Assembly: GCA_023416965.1 (NCBI GenBank)
Contig: JAEZGJ010000046.1
Coordinates: 1 to 50,582, forward strand
Direction: 5' to 3'
Source: Pseudomonadota bacterium
Lineage (GTDB): Bacteria; Pseudomonadota; Alphaproteobacteria; Rhizobiales; Phreatobacteraceae
Length of the DNA: 50,582 nt
Shown: positions 9,001 through 16,876 of the stretch, one piece after another
Layout: each line of letters opens with the position of its first letter
Position numbering within the stretch: position 1 is the stretch's first letter
Position numbers and translations under genes: made by a program
The notes under the pieces: model-generated
Database searches by the model: none
The model's input: the letters and a program-made list of their open reading frames with translations, nothing else
What the model was told of the DNA's origin: nothing

Positions 9001-11448
9001 AGCGACTGGGGCGCGGGCGCCTATGCGACCGTCTTCATGCGCCGGCCGCTGGACGCCGCCGCCTCGCGCATGCCGGGACGGGCCATCGGCCTCGCCTGGT
9101 TCGGCATCGACACGGCGGAGCGGCGCCTGAAGGTGACGCTGGAGGCGCCGGAGAAGATGGCGCCACGCACGGCGCTGCGGGTGCCGGTGAAGGTCGAGGG
9201 CCTCGTGGCCGGCGAGCAGGCCTTCGTCACGGTCGCGGCCGTCGACCTGGGCATCCTCACCATCACCAACTACCAGCCGCCGAAGCCGGACGAGCACTAT
9301 CTGGGCCAGCGCCGGCTCTCGGCCGAGGTGCGCGACCTCTACGGCCTCCTCATCGACGGCATGTCTGCGGTGCGCGGCTCCATCCGCTCCGGCGGCGACG
9401 GGCCGACGAACCGCTTCTCCGGCGCACCGCCGGCGCAGCAGCCGCTGTCGCTGTTCTCCGGCATCCTCACCGTCGGGCCGGACGGCACGGCGGAGGCCGT
9501 CTTCGACATCCCGGACTTCAACGGCACCGTGCGCCTGATGGCCATGGCCTGGACGGCGAAGAAGCACGGCTCGGCCTCGCGCGACGTCATCGCCCGCGAT
9601 CCCGTCGTGGTGACGGCGACCCTGCCGCGGGTACTTGGCCATGCCGACAGCGCCACCGCGCGCCTCGACCTCGTCAATGCCGAGGGGCCGGCCGGCGCCT
9701 ATCGCGTCACGGTTCGTCCGGAAGGCCCGCTGCGGCTCGGCCAGAGCCAGGCGACGGTGCAACTCGGGGCCAGCGGCGGCCGGGGTTCCGTGTCGCTGCC
9801 GCTCTCCGCCTCCGGGCTCGGGGTGGGGCACCTTAACGTGCAACTGACCGGGCCGAACGGGCTCGACGTCACCTCGCGCTATGCGCTCGGCGTGCGCCCG
9901 GCCCTGCCGGACATCACCCGCCGCACGGTGATGACCATGGAGCCGGGGCAGTCGGTCTCGGTGTCGAATGACCTCTTGGGCGACTTCCTCGCGGGATCGG
10001 CGCGCGTGGCCGTCTCGGTCAGCCCGTCGACGGCCATGGACGTGCCGGGGCTGATCCTCGCCCTCGACCGCTATCCCTTCGGCTGCACCGAGCAGATCAC
10101 CTCGCGGGCCCTGCCGCTGCTCTATCTCGACGTGCTCGCCGCGGCGGAAGGCGGCCTCGGCCTCGAGACGCAGGTGCGCGAGCGCATCGCCGACTCCATC
10201 GAGAGGATCCTGTCGCGCGCCTCGGGCTCGGGCTCCTTCGGCCTCTGGTCGGCGGGCTCCAACGAGGACGCCTGGCTCGACGCCTATGTGACGGACTTCC
10301 TGTCGCGGGCGAAGGAGAAGGGCTACGGCGTGCCGACCACGGCCTTCAACCTCGCCATCGAGCGGCTGAGGACCCTCGTCGTCTCGACCAACGGCGTCGG
10401 CGACAACAAGGGCATGGACCTCGCCTATGCCCATTACGTGCTGGCGCGGAACGGCCGCGGCTCACTCTCCGAACTGCGCTGGCTCGCCGACACCCAGTTG
10501 AACGAGATCGGCACGCCGGTGGCGCGCGGACAGCTCGGCGCGGCGCTCGCCCTCATGGGCGACATGGGCCGGGCCGAGCGGGTCATGGCCTCGGCGGTGA
10601 CGATGCTCACCGCCCGCGGCCAGACCGACATGGGACGCTTCGACTACGGCTCGCGGCTGCGCGACGCCGCAGCGCTGATGGCGCTCGGCGTCGAGGCGCG
10701 CGTCACCCGCCGCATCGTCGCCGACGCCCAGCGCGTGGTGGAGGACCTGCGCGGTCGCACGCGCTACCTGTCGACGCAGGAGAAGGTCTGGCTGGTGCTG
10801 GCGGCACAGGCGCTGATCGAGGACGCCAAGCGCATCCGCCTCGATGTCGGCGGCAGCCCGCACGAGGGCGCGCTGGCGCGGACCATCCGCTCCGACGAGC
10901 TCGGCCGCGGCCTCGACCTGCGCAATACCGGGCCCGAGGCGGTGCGGGCCGTGGTCTCGGTTACCGGCACGCCGGCGACGCCCGAGCCGGCGGCCGCCAA
11001 CGGCTTCACCCTGCAGCGGCGCTACATGACGCTGGCCGGCCAGCCTGCCGACATCGCCCGCGTCGCCCAGGGTACGCGGCTGGTGGTGGTGCTGCAGGTG
11101 ACCGAGGCGAATCCGCAGCTCGGCCAGATCATGCTGGTCGACCGGCTGCCGGCGGGCTTCGAGATCGACAATCCGAGCCTCATCGCCTCGGCGGAGACCT
11201 CGGCGCTGAAATGGCTGCCGGCGGAGGCCGTCCAGCCGGACTACAAGGCCTTCCGCGACGACCGGTTCATGGCCGCCTACAGCCGCACAGGCGGCGCGAA
11301 CGGGACATGGCAGGTGGCCTACATGATCCGCGCGGTGACGCCGGGGCGCTATCTGGTGCCCCCCGCCACCATCGAGGACATGTACCGGCCCGAGCGTGCG
11401 GCCCGCACCGCGGTCGGCCAGACCGAGGTGACGGCCGGCGGCCGCTGA
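6079..11448 (+). CDS. Bacterial alpha-2-macroglobulin with intact thioester motif
   Basis: This 1789-residue protein starts with a cleavable signal peptide (MRIRGLVTAAG..., ending at an Ala-Gln junction near residue 30). A proline/glutamine-rich stretch and helical N-terminal region follow, then a long series of macroglobulin beta domains and an alpha-helical thioester domain. The thioester motif CTEQ is intact at C1336–Q1339 within YPFGCTEQITSRALPLLYLD, so the protein should be able to trap proteases covalently in the periplasm. E. coli YfhM is the characterised analogue and is a lipoprotein. Here no lipobox cysteine is visible, so this one is probably soluble. The next gene, pbpC, begins 1 nt after the stop; this pairing is conserved in many bacteria and suggests defence and repair of the envelope after protease attack. 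The ATG at 6079 is chosen because the longer frame adds only residues ahead of the signal peptide. Confidence 0.93.
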   Translation: MRIRGLVTAAGPFVVAAILGLAPLGPVRAQIAEPEAVDLAQAAPRPQPRPDTAQPQPQRAPAQVLPPLRAFQRDDLAEQARRFEASIANKQAGDTRPIADIRRDADAAATRGDFRAAARLWEAIALRSGTDSAPWVRYSQALGGIRTNDWRERQQLQTDITASAYMAYRRAANRNEEAFALAHIRQIMVARQQWRPAIDIARAVVETRDTPEAREAYNRLRDQHGFRFRETKIDSDATRPRACFIFTEGLRTGRTDFAPYIRQAGVSNPPITVEDRQICVDGLRHGERYSFQLREGLPSTIPGETLTRNVDVSVYVRDRTPSVRFTGRSYVLPRTGQRGLPVVTVNLQSVDVEIIRMGDRSIAQTIQEEFPKPLESYEMQQLIAERGISVWKGQLETENRLNADVTTALPVDEAVRTLEPGVYVVTAKPTNAQRRTEDDDFGNGRVAQWFIVSDLGLTALSGVDGVHGYVHSLNSAKPLADVEVRLIARNNEVLGTARTDASGHVRFAPGLTRGEGSQAPSLLVASTAQGDYSFLNLRQPAFDLSDRGVAGREVTGPLDAFLVPERGIYRPGETVYLTTLLRDAKGDAVPNLPLTLIVERPDGVEYRRIVTQDQGAGARAVPIPIVSSAPTGTWRVRAVTDPKSPTAGEVRFMVEDFVPDRIAFELAPTEQRLTRDAPFGATVDARYLFGMPGAGLAIEGEVVMETTPGLPDFPGFRFGLGDEETKRDREPLPDGLVTDDAGKATIAARLPRMEDTTRPLSARLQVRVAEPGGRAVERTATVPVLPGTPLIGVKPLFDGDRVSENDTASFELIGVAADGRTRRSATLTWQLLRLETRWIWTRGTSGWASQAIVSTRRVADGEVQAGASGAPARIGAPVPWGRYRLEVTAGGGVAGPMAPGLFEAGYGAGGTADTPDVLEMSLDKPSYVSGETMTVSVNARFAGSATVAVMGDRLLAERTVDVPQGRSTIQIPVGSDWGAGAYATVFMRRPLDAAASRMPGRAIGLAWFGIDTAERRLKVTLEAPEKMAPRTALRVPVKVEGLVAGEQAFVTVAAVDLGILTITNYQPPKPDEHYLGQRRLSAEVRDLYGLLIDGMSAVRGSIRSGGDGPTNRFSGAPPAQQPLSLFSGILTVGPDGTAEAVFDIPDFNGTVRLMAMAWTAKKHGSASRDVIARDPVVVTATLPRVLGHADSATARLDLVNAEGPAGAYRVTVRPEGPLRLGQSQATVQLGASGGRGSVSLPLSASGLGVGHLNVQLTGPNGLDVTSRYALGVRPALPDITRRTVMTMEPGQSVSVSNDLLGDFLAGSARVAVSVSPSTAMDVPGLILALDRYPFGCTEQITSRALPLLYLDVLAAAEGGLGLETQVRERIADSIERILSRASGSGSFGLWSAGSNEDAWLDAYVTDFLSRAKEKGYGVPTTAFNLAIERLRTLVVSTNGVGDNKGMDLAYAHYVLARNGRGSLSELRWLADTQLNEIGTPVARGQLGAALALMGDMGRAERVMASAVTMLTARGQTDMGRFDYGSRLRDAAALMALGVEARVTRRIVADAQRVVEDLRGRTRYLSTQEKVWLVLAAQALIEDAKRIRLDVGGSPHEGALARTIRSDELGRGLDLRNTGPEAVRAVVSVTGTPATPEPAAANGFTLQRRYMTLAGQPADIARVAQGTRLVVVLQVTEANPQLGQIMLVDRLPAGFEIDNPSLIASAETSALKWLPAEAVQPDYKAFRDDRFMAAYSRTGGANGTWQVAYMIRAVTPGRYLVPPATIEDMYRPERAARTAVGQTEVTAGGR

Positions 11449-11449
11449 C

Positions 11450-13513
11450 GTGCCGGTGACAGCGCGCCTGAGGATCGCGGCTTTGGCCGCCGGCGGGCTC
11501 GCGCTTGCCGGCCTCGGCGGGGCCGTGGCCCTCCACCGCGCTGGCGAGGGGCCGGACGGATCGGCGACGCCCTATTCCCGGGAAGTGGTCGATCGCCAGG
11601 GCCGGCTGCTCCGGCCGTTCCAGACCGACGACGACAGGTGGCGCTTTCCCGGTGCCGTGGGGGAGGTGGACCCGCTGTTCCTGCGCATGCTGACCGCCTT
11701 CGAGGACCGCCGCTTTGCCTCCCATCCCGGCGTCGATCCGCTGGCGCTCGCCCGCGCCGGCGGTCAATGGTTGAGGAACGGCCGCATCGTTTCCGGCGGA
11801 TCGACGCTCTCCATGCAGGTGGCCCGCCTCATCGACAAGCGCGAGGACGGCCGCACCATGGCGGTGAAGCTGCGCGAGATGGCCCGCGCCATTTGGCTGG
11901 AACGCACTCTCGGCAAGCAGCGGGTGCTCGACCTCTACCTGTCGCTGGCGCCCTATGGCGGCAATGTCGAGGGCATCCGCGCCGCCTCCCTCGCCTATTT
12001 CGGCAAGGAGCCACGCCGGCTGTCACCGGGGGAGGCAGCGCTGCTGGTGGCGATCCCGCAGTCGCCGGAGGCGCGGCGACCCGACCGCCATCCGGAAGCG
12101 GCACGCCGCGCCCGCGACCGTGTGCTCGACCGCATGCTGGCAGCCGGGGTGCTGAAGCCCGAGCAGGTCGCCTCCGGCAAGGCCGAGCGCGTGCCCGTCG
12201 CCCGCCGCGCCATGCCGGCCTATGCCTGGCATGCGGCCGGCGAGGCGATGGCCGCCCGCCCTGCCGAGCGCGTCCACCGCATGACCTATGACCGCGGCCT
12301 GCAGGAGACGCTGGAGGCGCTGCTGCGCGAGCGGGTGCGCTCGCTCGGCACCCGGCTCTCCGGCGCGCTCATCGCCATCGACCACCGCAGCGGCCAGATT
12401 CTCGCCCGCATCGGCTCGGCCGACCCGCTCGATTCCGAGCGCCAGGGCGCGGTGGACATGACGCGCGCGGTGCGCTCTCCCGGCTCGACGCTGAAGCCCT
12501 TCATCTATGCCATGGCCTACGAGGCGGGCATCGCCCATCCCGAGACGCTGATCGAGGACCGGCCTTCGCGCTTCGGCACCTATGCGCCGGCCAATTTCGA
12601 CCGGGGATACCAGGGCACCGTGCCGACCCGCGTGGCGCTGCAGATGTCGCTCAACGTGCCGGCCGTGGCGCTCATGGAGGCCGTGGGGCCGCAGCGCTTC
12701 TTCTCGCGGCTGGAACAGGCGGGCATCCGCCCCGTCCTGCCGCGCGGCGAGGTGCCGGGCCTCGCGGTCGGCCTGGGCGGTGTCGGCCTCAGGCTCTCCG
12801 ACCTCGCGGCGCTCTATGCGGGCCTCGCGCGCGGCGGCGAGATGCCGGAACTCGCCGAGCGGCAAGGCCTGCCGCAGCCGGCGGGACGGCCGGTGACGGA
12901 CGAGGCGGCGGCCTGGCATGTCGGCGACATCCTCACGGAGGCGCCGGCCCCCGACGCGGCGCTGACCGGCCGGCTCGCCTACAAGACCGGCACGTCCTAC
13001 GGCTTCCGCGACGCTTGGGCGGTGGGCTTCGATGGCCGGCGCACCGTGGCCGTCTGGGTCGGGCGGCCGGACGGCTCGTCGGTGCCGGGCATCACCGGCC
13101 GGACGGCGGCTGCACCGATCCTCTTCGACGCCTTCGCAAGGCTTGGACCACCCGCTGCCATGCCGGCGCGGCCCGCGGCGGCGGTCGCCATGAGCCACGC
13201 GCAGCTTCCCATGCCGCTGCGCCGATTCGGGCCGGCGCGCGAGGAGGCCGGCGACACGCGCGACCTCAAGATCGCCTTCCCGCCCGACGGCGTCCGCGTC
13301 GATCTCGGCGCGGCGCGCGGCGAGATGGAACAGCTTGTGGTGCGCACGACAGGCGGACGCCCGCCCTTCACCGTTCTCGTCGACGGCCGCCCGGCGGCCC
13401 GGTTCGGGGCGCAGCGGCAGGCCAATGTCCTCCCCGACGGCCCCGGTTTCACCACCCTCTCGGTGGTGGACGGCGAAGGGCGCAGCGCCTCGGTGACCGT
13501 CAGGGTCGAGTAG
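11450..13513 (+). CDS. pbpC: Bifunctional penicillin-binding protein 1C (glycosyltransferase/transpeptidase)
   Basis: The 687-residue product has an N-terminal membrane anchor (residues about 8–28), then a GT51 glycosyltransferase domain with the catalytic glutamate in AFEDRRFASHPGVDP (E85). A penicillin-binding transpeptidase domain follows, with the nucleophile in STLK (S346, K349), SLN at 400–402 and KTGTS at 512–516. The C-terminal ~110 residues match the small beta domain typical of PbpC. It would polymerise and cross-link peptidoglycan on the periplasmic face. The GTG start lies 1 nt after the alpha-2-macroglobulin stop, so the two are translationally linked, which is the usual pbpC arrangement. 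The last 14 bases overlap the 3' end of the convergent TetR gene. Confidence 0.95.
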   Translation: MPVTARLRIAALAAGGLALAGLGGAVALHRAGEGPDGSATPYSREVVDRQGRLLRPFQTDDDRWRFPGAVGEVDPLFLRMLTAFEDRRFASHPGVDPLALARAGGQWLRNGRIVSGGSTLSMQVARLIDKREDGRTMAVKLREMARAIWLERTLGKQRVLDLYLSLAPYGGNVEGIRAASLAYFGKEPRRLSPGEAALLVAIPQSPEARRPDRHPEAARRARDRVLDRMLAAGVLKPEQVASGKAERVPVARRAMPAYAWHAAGEAMAARPAERVHRMTYDRGLQETLEALLRERVRSLGTRLSGALIAIDHRSGQILARIGSADPLDSERQGAVDMTRAVRSPGSTLKPFIYAMAYEAGIAHPETLIEDRPSRFGTYAPANFDRGYQGTVPTRVALQMSLNVPAVALMEAVGPQRFFSRLEQAGIRPVLPRGEVPGLAVGLGGVGLRLSDLAALYAGLARGGEMPELAERQGLPQPAGRPVTDEAAAWHVGDILTEAPAPDAALTGRLAYKTGTSYGFRDAWAVGFDGRRTVAVWVGRPDGSSVPGITGRTAAAPILFDAFARLGPPAAMPARPAAAVAMSHAQLPMPLRRFGPAREEAGDTRDLKIAFPPDGVRVDLGAARGEMEQLVVRTTGGRPPFTVLVDGRPAARFGAQRQANVLPDGPGFTTLSVVDGEGRSASVTVRVE

Positions 13514-14123
13514 GCACGCCGACCGCTCCGGGCAGGCCGAGCACCCAGCTGCGCGTCATCACCACCAGGGCCTGGGCGATGACCTCGTCGGGGGCCGGCC
13601 CGAGCTTCTCCTCCAGCCCCAGCGACACGATGCCGTGGGTGGCCGAGAAGAGCGTGCGGGCGAGGCCGGCGCGCACCTCCGGCGCCGAGCCGGGCAGGAG
13701 TTCGGCGAGCGGTTCCTCGATATGGCGGAACAGCCTGCCGACGACGGCGAGGTACCAGTCCGGCGGGGCGGCGCCATCGGGGATCTGGTGGGCGAAGACC
13801 GCGGTCCACCGCCGGCGCTCGGCGCGCGAGAAGCCATGATAGGCGAGCGCCAGGCGGCGCATGGCGGTCTCCGGATCGGTGCCGGGCCTGACGGTGGCCG
13901 CCAGAACTCCATCCAGTTTCTCCAGCGTTCGGGCATTGACCGCGAAGATCAGCGCGTCGAGGTCCGGAAAGACGTTGTAGATGGCGCCGACCGCACAGCC
14001 CGCCGCCTCGGCCAGGGCGCGTGCCTTCAGGGCCGACAGCCCCCCTGCCGCGATCGCCGCCTCGGCAGCCAGGATGAGGTCGTCGCGCAGCTTGGCGCGC
14101 CTCGCCTGCAGGTCCGTGGTCAT
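13500..14123 (-). CDS. TetR-family transcriptional repressor
   Basis: This 207-residue protein has an N-terminal helix-turn-helix at about residues 31–54, ending in AAGCAVGAIYNVFPDLDALI, the usual TetR recognition helix and following turn. The rest is a helical ligand-binding and dimerisation domain ending in a tryptophan-containing helix (TRSWVLGLPG). I chose the ATG at 14123 because GGAGG lies seven bases upstream and the longer frame begins inside an operator. It is divergent from the PspA-like gene at 14236; the 112-base gap holds three copies of the palindrome TGAAC-N3-GTTCA, so it probably represses itself and that neighbour. The inducer cannot be predicted. Confidence 0.93.
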   Translation of the reverse strand: MTTDLQARRAKLRDDLILAAEAAIAAGGLSALKARALAEAAGCAVGAIYNVFPDLDALIFAVNARTLEKLDGVLAATVRPGTDPETAMRRLALAYHGFSRAERRRWTAVFAHQIPDGAAPPDWYLAVVGRLFRHIEEPLAELLPGSAPEVRAGLARTLFSATHGIVSLGLEEKLGPAPDEVIAQALVVMTRSWVLGLPGAVGVPTRP

Positions 14124-14148
14124 GGAGATGCTGCCTCCGTGAAAAAAT

Positions 14149-14218
14149 TGAACGATGTTCAAAAAAGACTTGAACAGCGTTCATGAGCTTGATACACAGC
14201 GAATGTGAACAACGTTCA
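14149..14218. promoter_or_regulatory. Three tandem TetR operators, format TGAAC-N3-GTTCA
   Basis: Three perfect 13-bp palindromes lie between the divergent tetR and PspA-like genes: TGAACGATGTTCA at 14149–14161, TGAACAGCGTTCA at 14171–14183 and TGAACAACGTTCA at 14206–14218. The five-base arms are identical in all three and only the three central bases vary. Start-to-start spacings are 22 and 35 bases, so the first two lie about two helical turns apart. The first sits 25 bases upstream of the tetR start codon and the last 17 bases upstream of the PspA-like start, suiting repression of both. Binding by the adjacent TetR protein is inferred. Confidence 0.85.
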
Positions 14219-14235
14219 TAGCGAAGGGGTCGCCG

Positions 14236-14928
14236 ATGTTCAAGTCGATGTTCAGGCTCATGCACGGCCAGCTTCCCGTTGGCGCCGGCTGCGTCGATGA
14301 CCGTAATGCGCTGGCGCTGATCGCCCATCAGGCGCGGGTCGCCGCCCGTGACCTCGCGATCGCGCGGAGGGAACTGGCGGCGGCGGTCGCGTCCGAACGG
14401 TCCGAGGCCCACCGCCTGCGCAACCTCAAGAGCCGCATGGCGACCCTCGACGGGCGCGCCGTGGCCGCGGTGAGGGCCGGCTTTTCCGACATGGCGGAGG
14501 AAGCTGCGGCCGACATCGCGGTGATCTCGACGGACTATCTGGTCGGTAGCCAGTGCCTGAAGGTGCTGGCGGCCGAGATCGAGCGGCAGAAGCAGCGCGT
14601 CGCTGACGCCGAGATGCGCCTGGCGCGCTGCGACCGCGGCCGCAGGATCGTCATGGCCGAACAGGCGGTGCGTGCGCTGCGCGAACGCACGACCGGGCGC
14701 GCCGAGGAGGACGGGCAGCTTCTGGCCGAGGCCGAGGCGACGCTCGCCTGCCTCAGGCGGAGCCAAATGGAGGGGCTCACCTCCCGCACTCCGGCGGCGC
14801 GAGCCGGAGCTCCAGGACCGCTCCCCGGTGTCTTCGCGGGACCGGCGAGCCAGCGACGCAGCCCCAGCGCCGCCGAGGTGCTGGTCGGCATCCGCAATCG
14901 CGCGATGATGGCGAGCCGTGTCGCTTGA
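14236..14928 (+). CDS. PspA/IM30-like coiled-coil protein
   Basis: The 230-residue product begins MFKSMFRLMHG, a short amphipathic start like that of PspA, and then is almost entirely helical with heptad-like Ala/Leu/Arg/Glu patterning from about residue 25 to 180. The helix includes segments resembling the PspA core (AARDLAIARRELAAAVA, then RAVAAVRAGFSDMAEEAA). A disordered Pro/Ala/Arg-rich tail follows. PspA proteins coat and stabilise stressed inner membranes. Similarity here is at the level of pattern and length, so the assignment is moderate; a different coiled-coil stress protein is possible. It lies downstream of three TetR operators, and AAGGGG precedes the ATG. No pspB, pspC or pspF genes are nearby, so it appears to be a TetR-controlled single-gene unit. 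Confidence 0.6.
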   Translation: MFKSMFRLMHGQLPVGAGCVDDRNALALIAHQARVAARDLAIARRELAAAVASERSEAHRLRNLKSRMATLDGRAVAAVRAGFSDMAEEAAADIAVISTDYLVGSQCLKVLAAEIERQKQRVADAEMRLARCDRGRRIVMAEQAVRALRERTTGRAEEDGQLLAEAEATLACLRRSQMEGLTSRTPAARAGAPGPLPGVFAGPASQRRSPSAAEVLVGIRNRAMMASRVA

Positions 14929-14943
14929 GGCCCGACCCGGCGC

Positions 14944-16527
14944 TCAAGCGCCGGGGTGGTACTGGTAAAGCCAGCTCTCGGACGCCACCTGGTCGCCGAC
15001 CCTCAGGTAGCAGCGCATCTCCACCGGCTCGTTTCCCTCGACCTTCAGGTCGAACTGGGTGCGCCAGTGGCCCGGCACGTCATTGGGCACGGCTTCCGTA
15101 TATTGGTACTCGCCGAAGGTGCCGCGCGAAGCCCAGAGCACGGGCTTCGGGATCGTGCCCTTCGGAAGGTCGACCAGCGGCCCGCCCTTGAACTCGACAA
15201 GGAACTTGCGGACGCCCTGCGGGCGGGGCTGGCCCGGCTGGCCGCCGCGGCCGAGGCGGGTGGCGACGACCCGCGCCAGCGGGGTCGGATAGGGCTCGTC
15301 TGCGAGCCAGTGCAGCCGGTAGCGGTATTCGCGCGGCTGGCCGGGATCGGCCGGCGTCTCCGGCACCCACATGGCGACGATGTTGTCGTGGATCTCGTCG
15401 TCGGTGTTGAGCTCGACGAGCTGGACCGCGCCGCGGCCCCAGTCGCCCTGCGGCTCGACCCAGGCCGAGGGCCGCTTCTCGTATTTCACGCCGTCGAGAT
15501 AGTGCAGGAACTCGCGGTCGCGCTGCAGCAGGCCGAAGCCGCGCGGGGTGCGGTCGACGAAGCTCGATGTCATGGTGCGCGGCGGGTTGTTGAGCGGGCG
15601 CCAGATGCGCTCGCCGCCGCCCGTCCAGATGGCGAGGCCATCGGAATCATGCACTTCCGGGCGCCAGTCGATGGTGCGGGAGGATGCGGTCTCCGAATAC
15701 CAGTACATGGAGGTGAGCGGCGCGATGCCGATATGGCTGATGCGGCGGCGGAAATGCAGCGTCGCCTCGATGTCCATGACGACACCGGAGGTGCGCCGGC
15801 ACAGGAAGCGGTAGGCGCCCGACAGGGAGGGTGAATCCATCAGCGCATAGAGCGTGACGGGATCGGTCTCGCTCGCCGCCGGGGCGATCCAGAAGCCGAC
15901 GAAATCGGGGAATTCCTCCGGACCCGGACCCTGGCCGGGGGAGAGGGCGAGGCCGCGCGCCGACAGGCCGACCTGGCCGAGCTCGCCGACGCCGCGGAAG
16001 TACGAGGCGCCGAGCCAGGTCGCCCAGGGCTCCTGGGTCTTCCACGGGCCGGACTTCGCCTCCTGCAGCCAGAGGCCGGCGAAGGCGGAGGGCTCGGGCG
16101 GCAGGGCAGCGGCGGGGTGGTCGGGGAGAATGGTGAAGTAGCGGGGGTCGTAGACGATCTCGCGTGCCGTCTCGCCCTCGACCACGTGCATGTGCACGGT
16201 CTTGGGGAAGTACTGGCCGACATGCTGAAAGGTCACGGGATAGGCGCCGGGACCCTCGGCGAAGAGCGCCACGTCCTTGTCGAAGCGCAGCTTGCCGTGG
16301 TTGTCGTAGTCGATGCCCTTCACGATGTCCGGGTTCGGGCGCGACGGCGGCACATAGGGCTTGCCCGCGCGTTCCGCCGCCATCGCCTTCAGCGCATTGT
16401 AGGAGAAGGGCGCCGCCGGCCCGAAACGCAGCGCTGTCGCAGCCTTCGCGCCCCCGGGCAGGGCCGGGGCGAGGCCGGCCGCCGCGGCGATGGTCAGGAG
16501 GTTGCGACGGGAAAGGGTCTGGATCAT
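14944..16527 (-). CDS. Periplasmic glucan biosynthesis protein, OpgG/OpgD family
   Basis: This 527-residue protein carries a twin-arginine signal (LSRRNLLTIAAAAG, residues 5–18). A large beta domain follows, starting with the FSYNALKAMAAERAGKPYVPP segment characteristic of MdoG/OpgG proteins, then a C-terminal immunoglobulin-like domain. The conserved motif VHDSDGL in the middle contains the acidic residue that in the OpgD/OpgG glucanase family is thought to be catalytic. These proteins shape the beta-glucan backbone of osmoregulated periplasmic glucans. The Tat-type signal resembles OpgD more than OpgG, but I leave the subgroup open. The start at 16527 places the signal at the N-terminus; the frame continues upstream without conserved sequence. 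No glucosyltransferase OpgH is in the window, so the biosynthetic partner is elsewhere. Confidence 0.9.
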   Translation of the reverse strand: MIQTLSRRNLLTIAAAAGLAPALPGGAKAATALRFGPAAPFSYNALKAMAAERAGKPYVPPSRPNPDIVKGIDYDNHGKLRFDKDVALFAEGPGAYPVTFQHVGQYFPKTVHMHVVEGETAREIVYDPRYFTILPDHPAAALPPEPSAFAGLWLQEAKSGPWKTQEPWATWLGASYFRGVGELGQVGLSARGLALSPGQGPGPEEFPDFVGFWIAPAASETDPVTLYALMDSPSLSGAYRFLCRRTSGVVMDIEATLHFRRRISHIGIAPLTSMYWYSETASSRTIDWRPEVHDSDGLAIWTGGGERIWRPLNNPPRTMTSSFVDRTPRGFGLLQRDREFLHYLDGVKYEKRPSAWVEPQGDWGRGAVQLVELNTDDEIHDNIVAMWVPETPADPGQPREYRYRLHWLADEPYPTPLARVVATRLGRGGQPGQPRPQGVRKFLVEFKGGPLVDLPKGTIPKPVLWASRGTFGEYQYTEAVPNDVPGHWRTQFDLKVEGNEPVEMRCYLRVGDQVASESWLYQYHPGA

Positions 16528-16876
16528 CGGGCTCTCGGGCAGGCGGTGGGGCATCCCTGATGCCATGGCATTCCCGGCGAATGTGGGGCGCGCGCGTGCC
16601 ATAGCCAGCCCTAGCGGCTTAGCGCGATTGACATTTCGCCGCACCTGGTGTTTTTCGCTGCCCTCACGGCACTTTCGCCGAGGACACCTCTCCGCGCCAT
16701 GGCTTTCGCTCGCTTCAAAACGATGACGAAAACCACGCCGGCCGCCAAAGGCGGCACGGCAGGCTGACGCTTCGTCCTCGCAACCGGGTGCTCCCCCGAC
16801 GGGGAGATGGGCGCCACGGGACCCGGTGACGGGTCTCGATCCCGGGGGAGAGTTGCAAGCCAAAGAGGCTGGAATC
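16528..16876. other. Divergent intergenic region between opgG/D-like gene and asd (349 bases)
   Basis: No convincing gene lies here. A TTGACA hexamer at 16628–16633 is the best -35 candidate for asd, but the element 17 bases later (TTTTTC) is a poor -10. The leader of asd holds a hairpin at 16820–16835: GACCCG, loop GTGA, CGGGTC, a 6-bp stem closed by a GNRA-type tetraloop, about 40 bases before the start codon. I see no known riboswitch architecture. Confidence 0.5.

Noticed and set aside
6148..10434. Minus-strand open frame of 1428 codons across the alpha-2-macroglobulin gene
   Set aside because: Same reason: shadow frame of a conserved gene with high third-position GC, no recognisable motif.
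16611..16817. 68-codon minus-strand frame in the opgG/D–asd gap
   Set aside because: No ribosome-binding site, no recognisable sequence and mixed codon composition.
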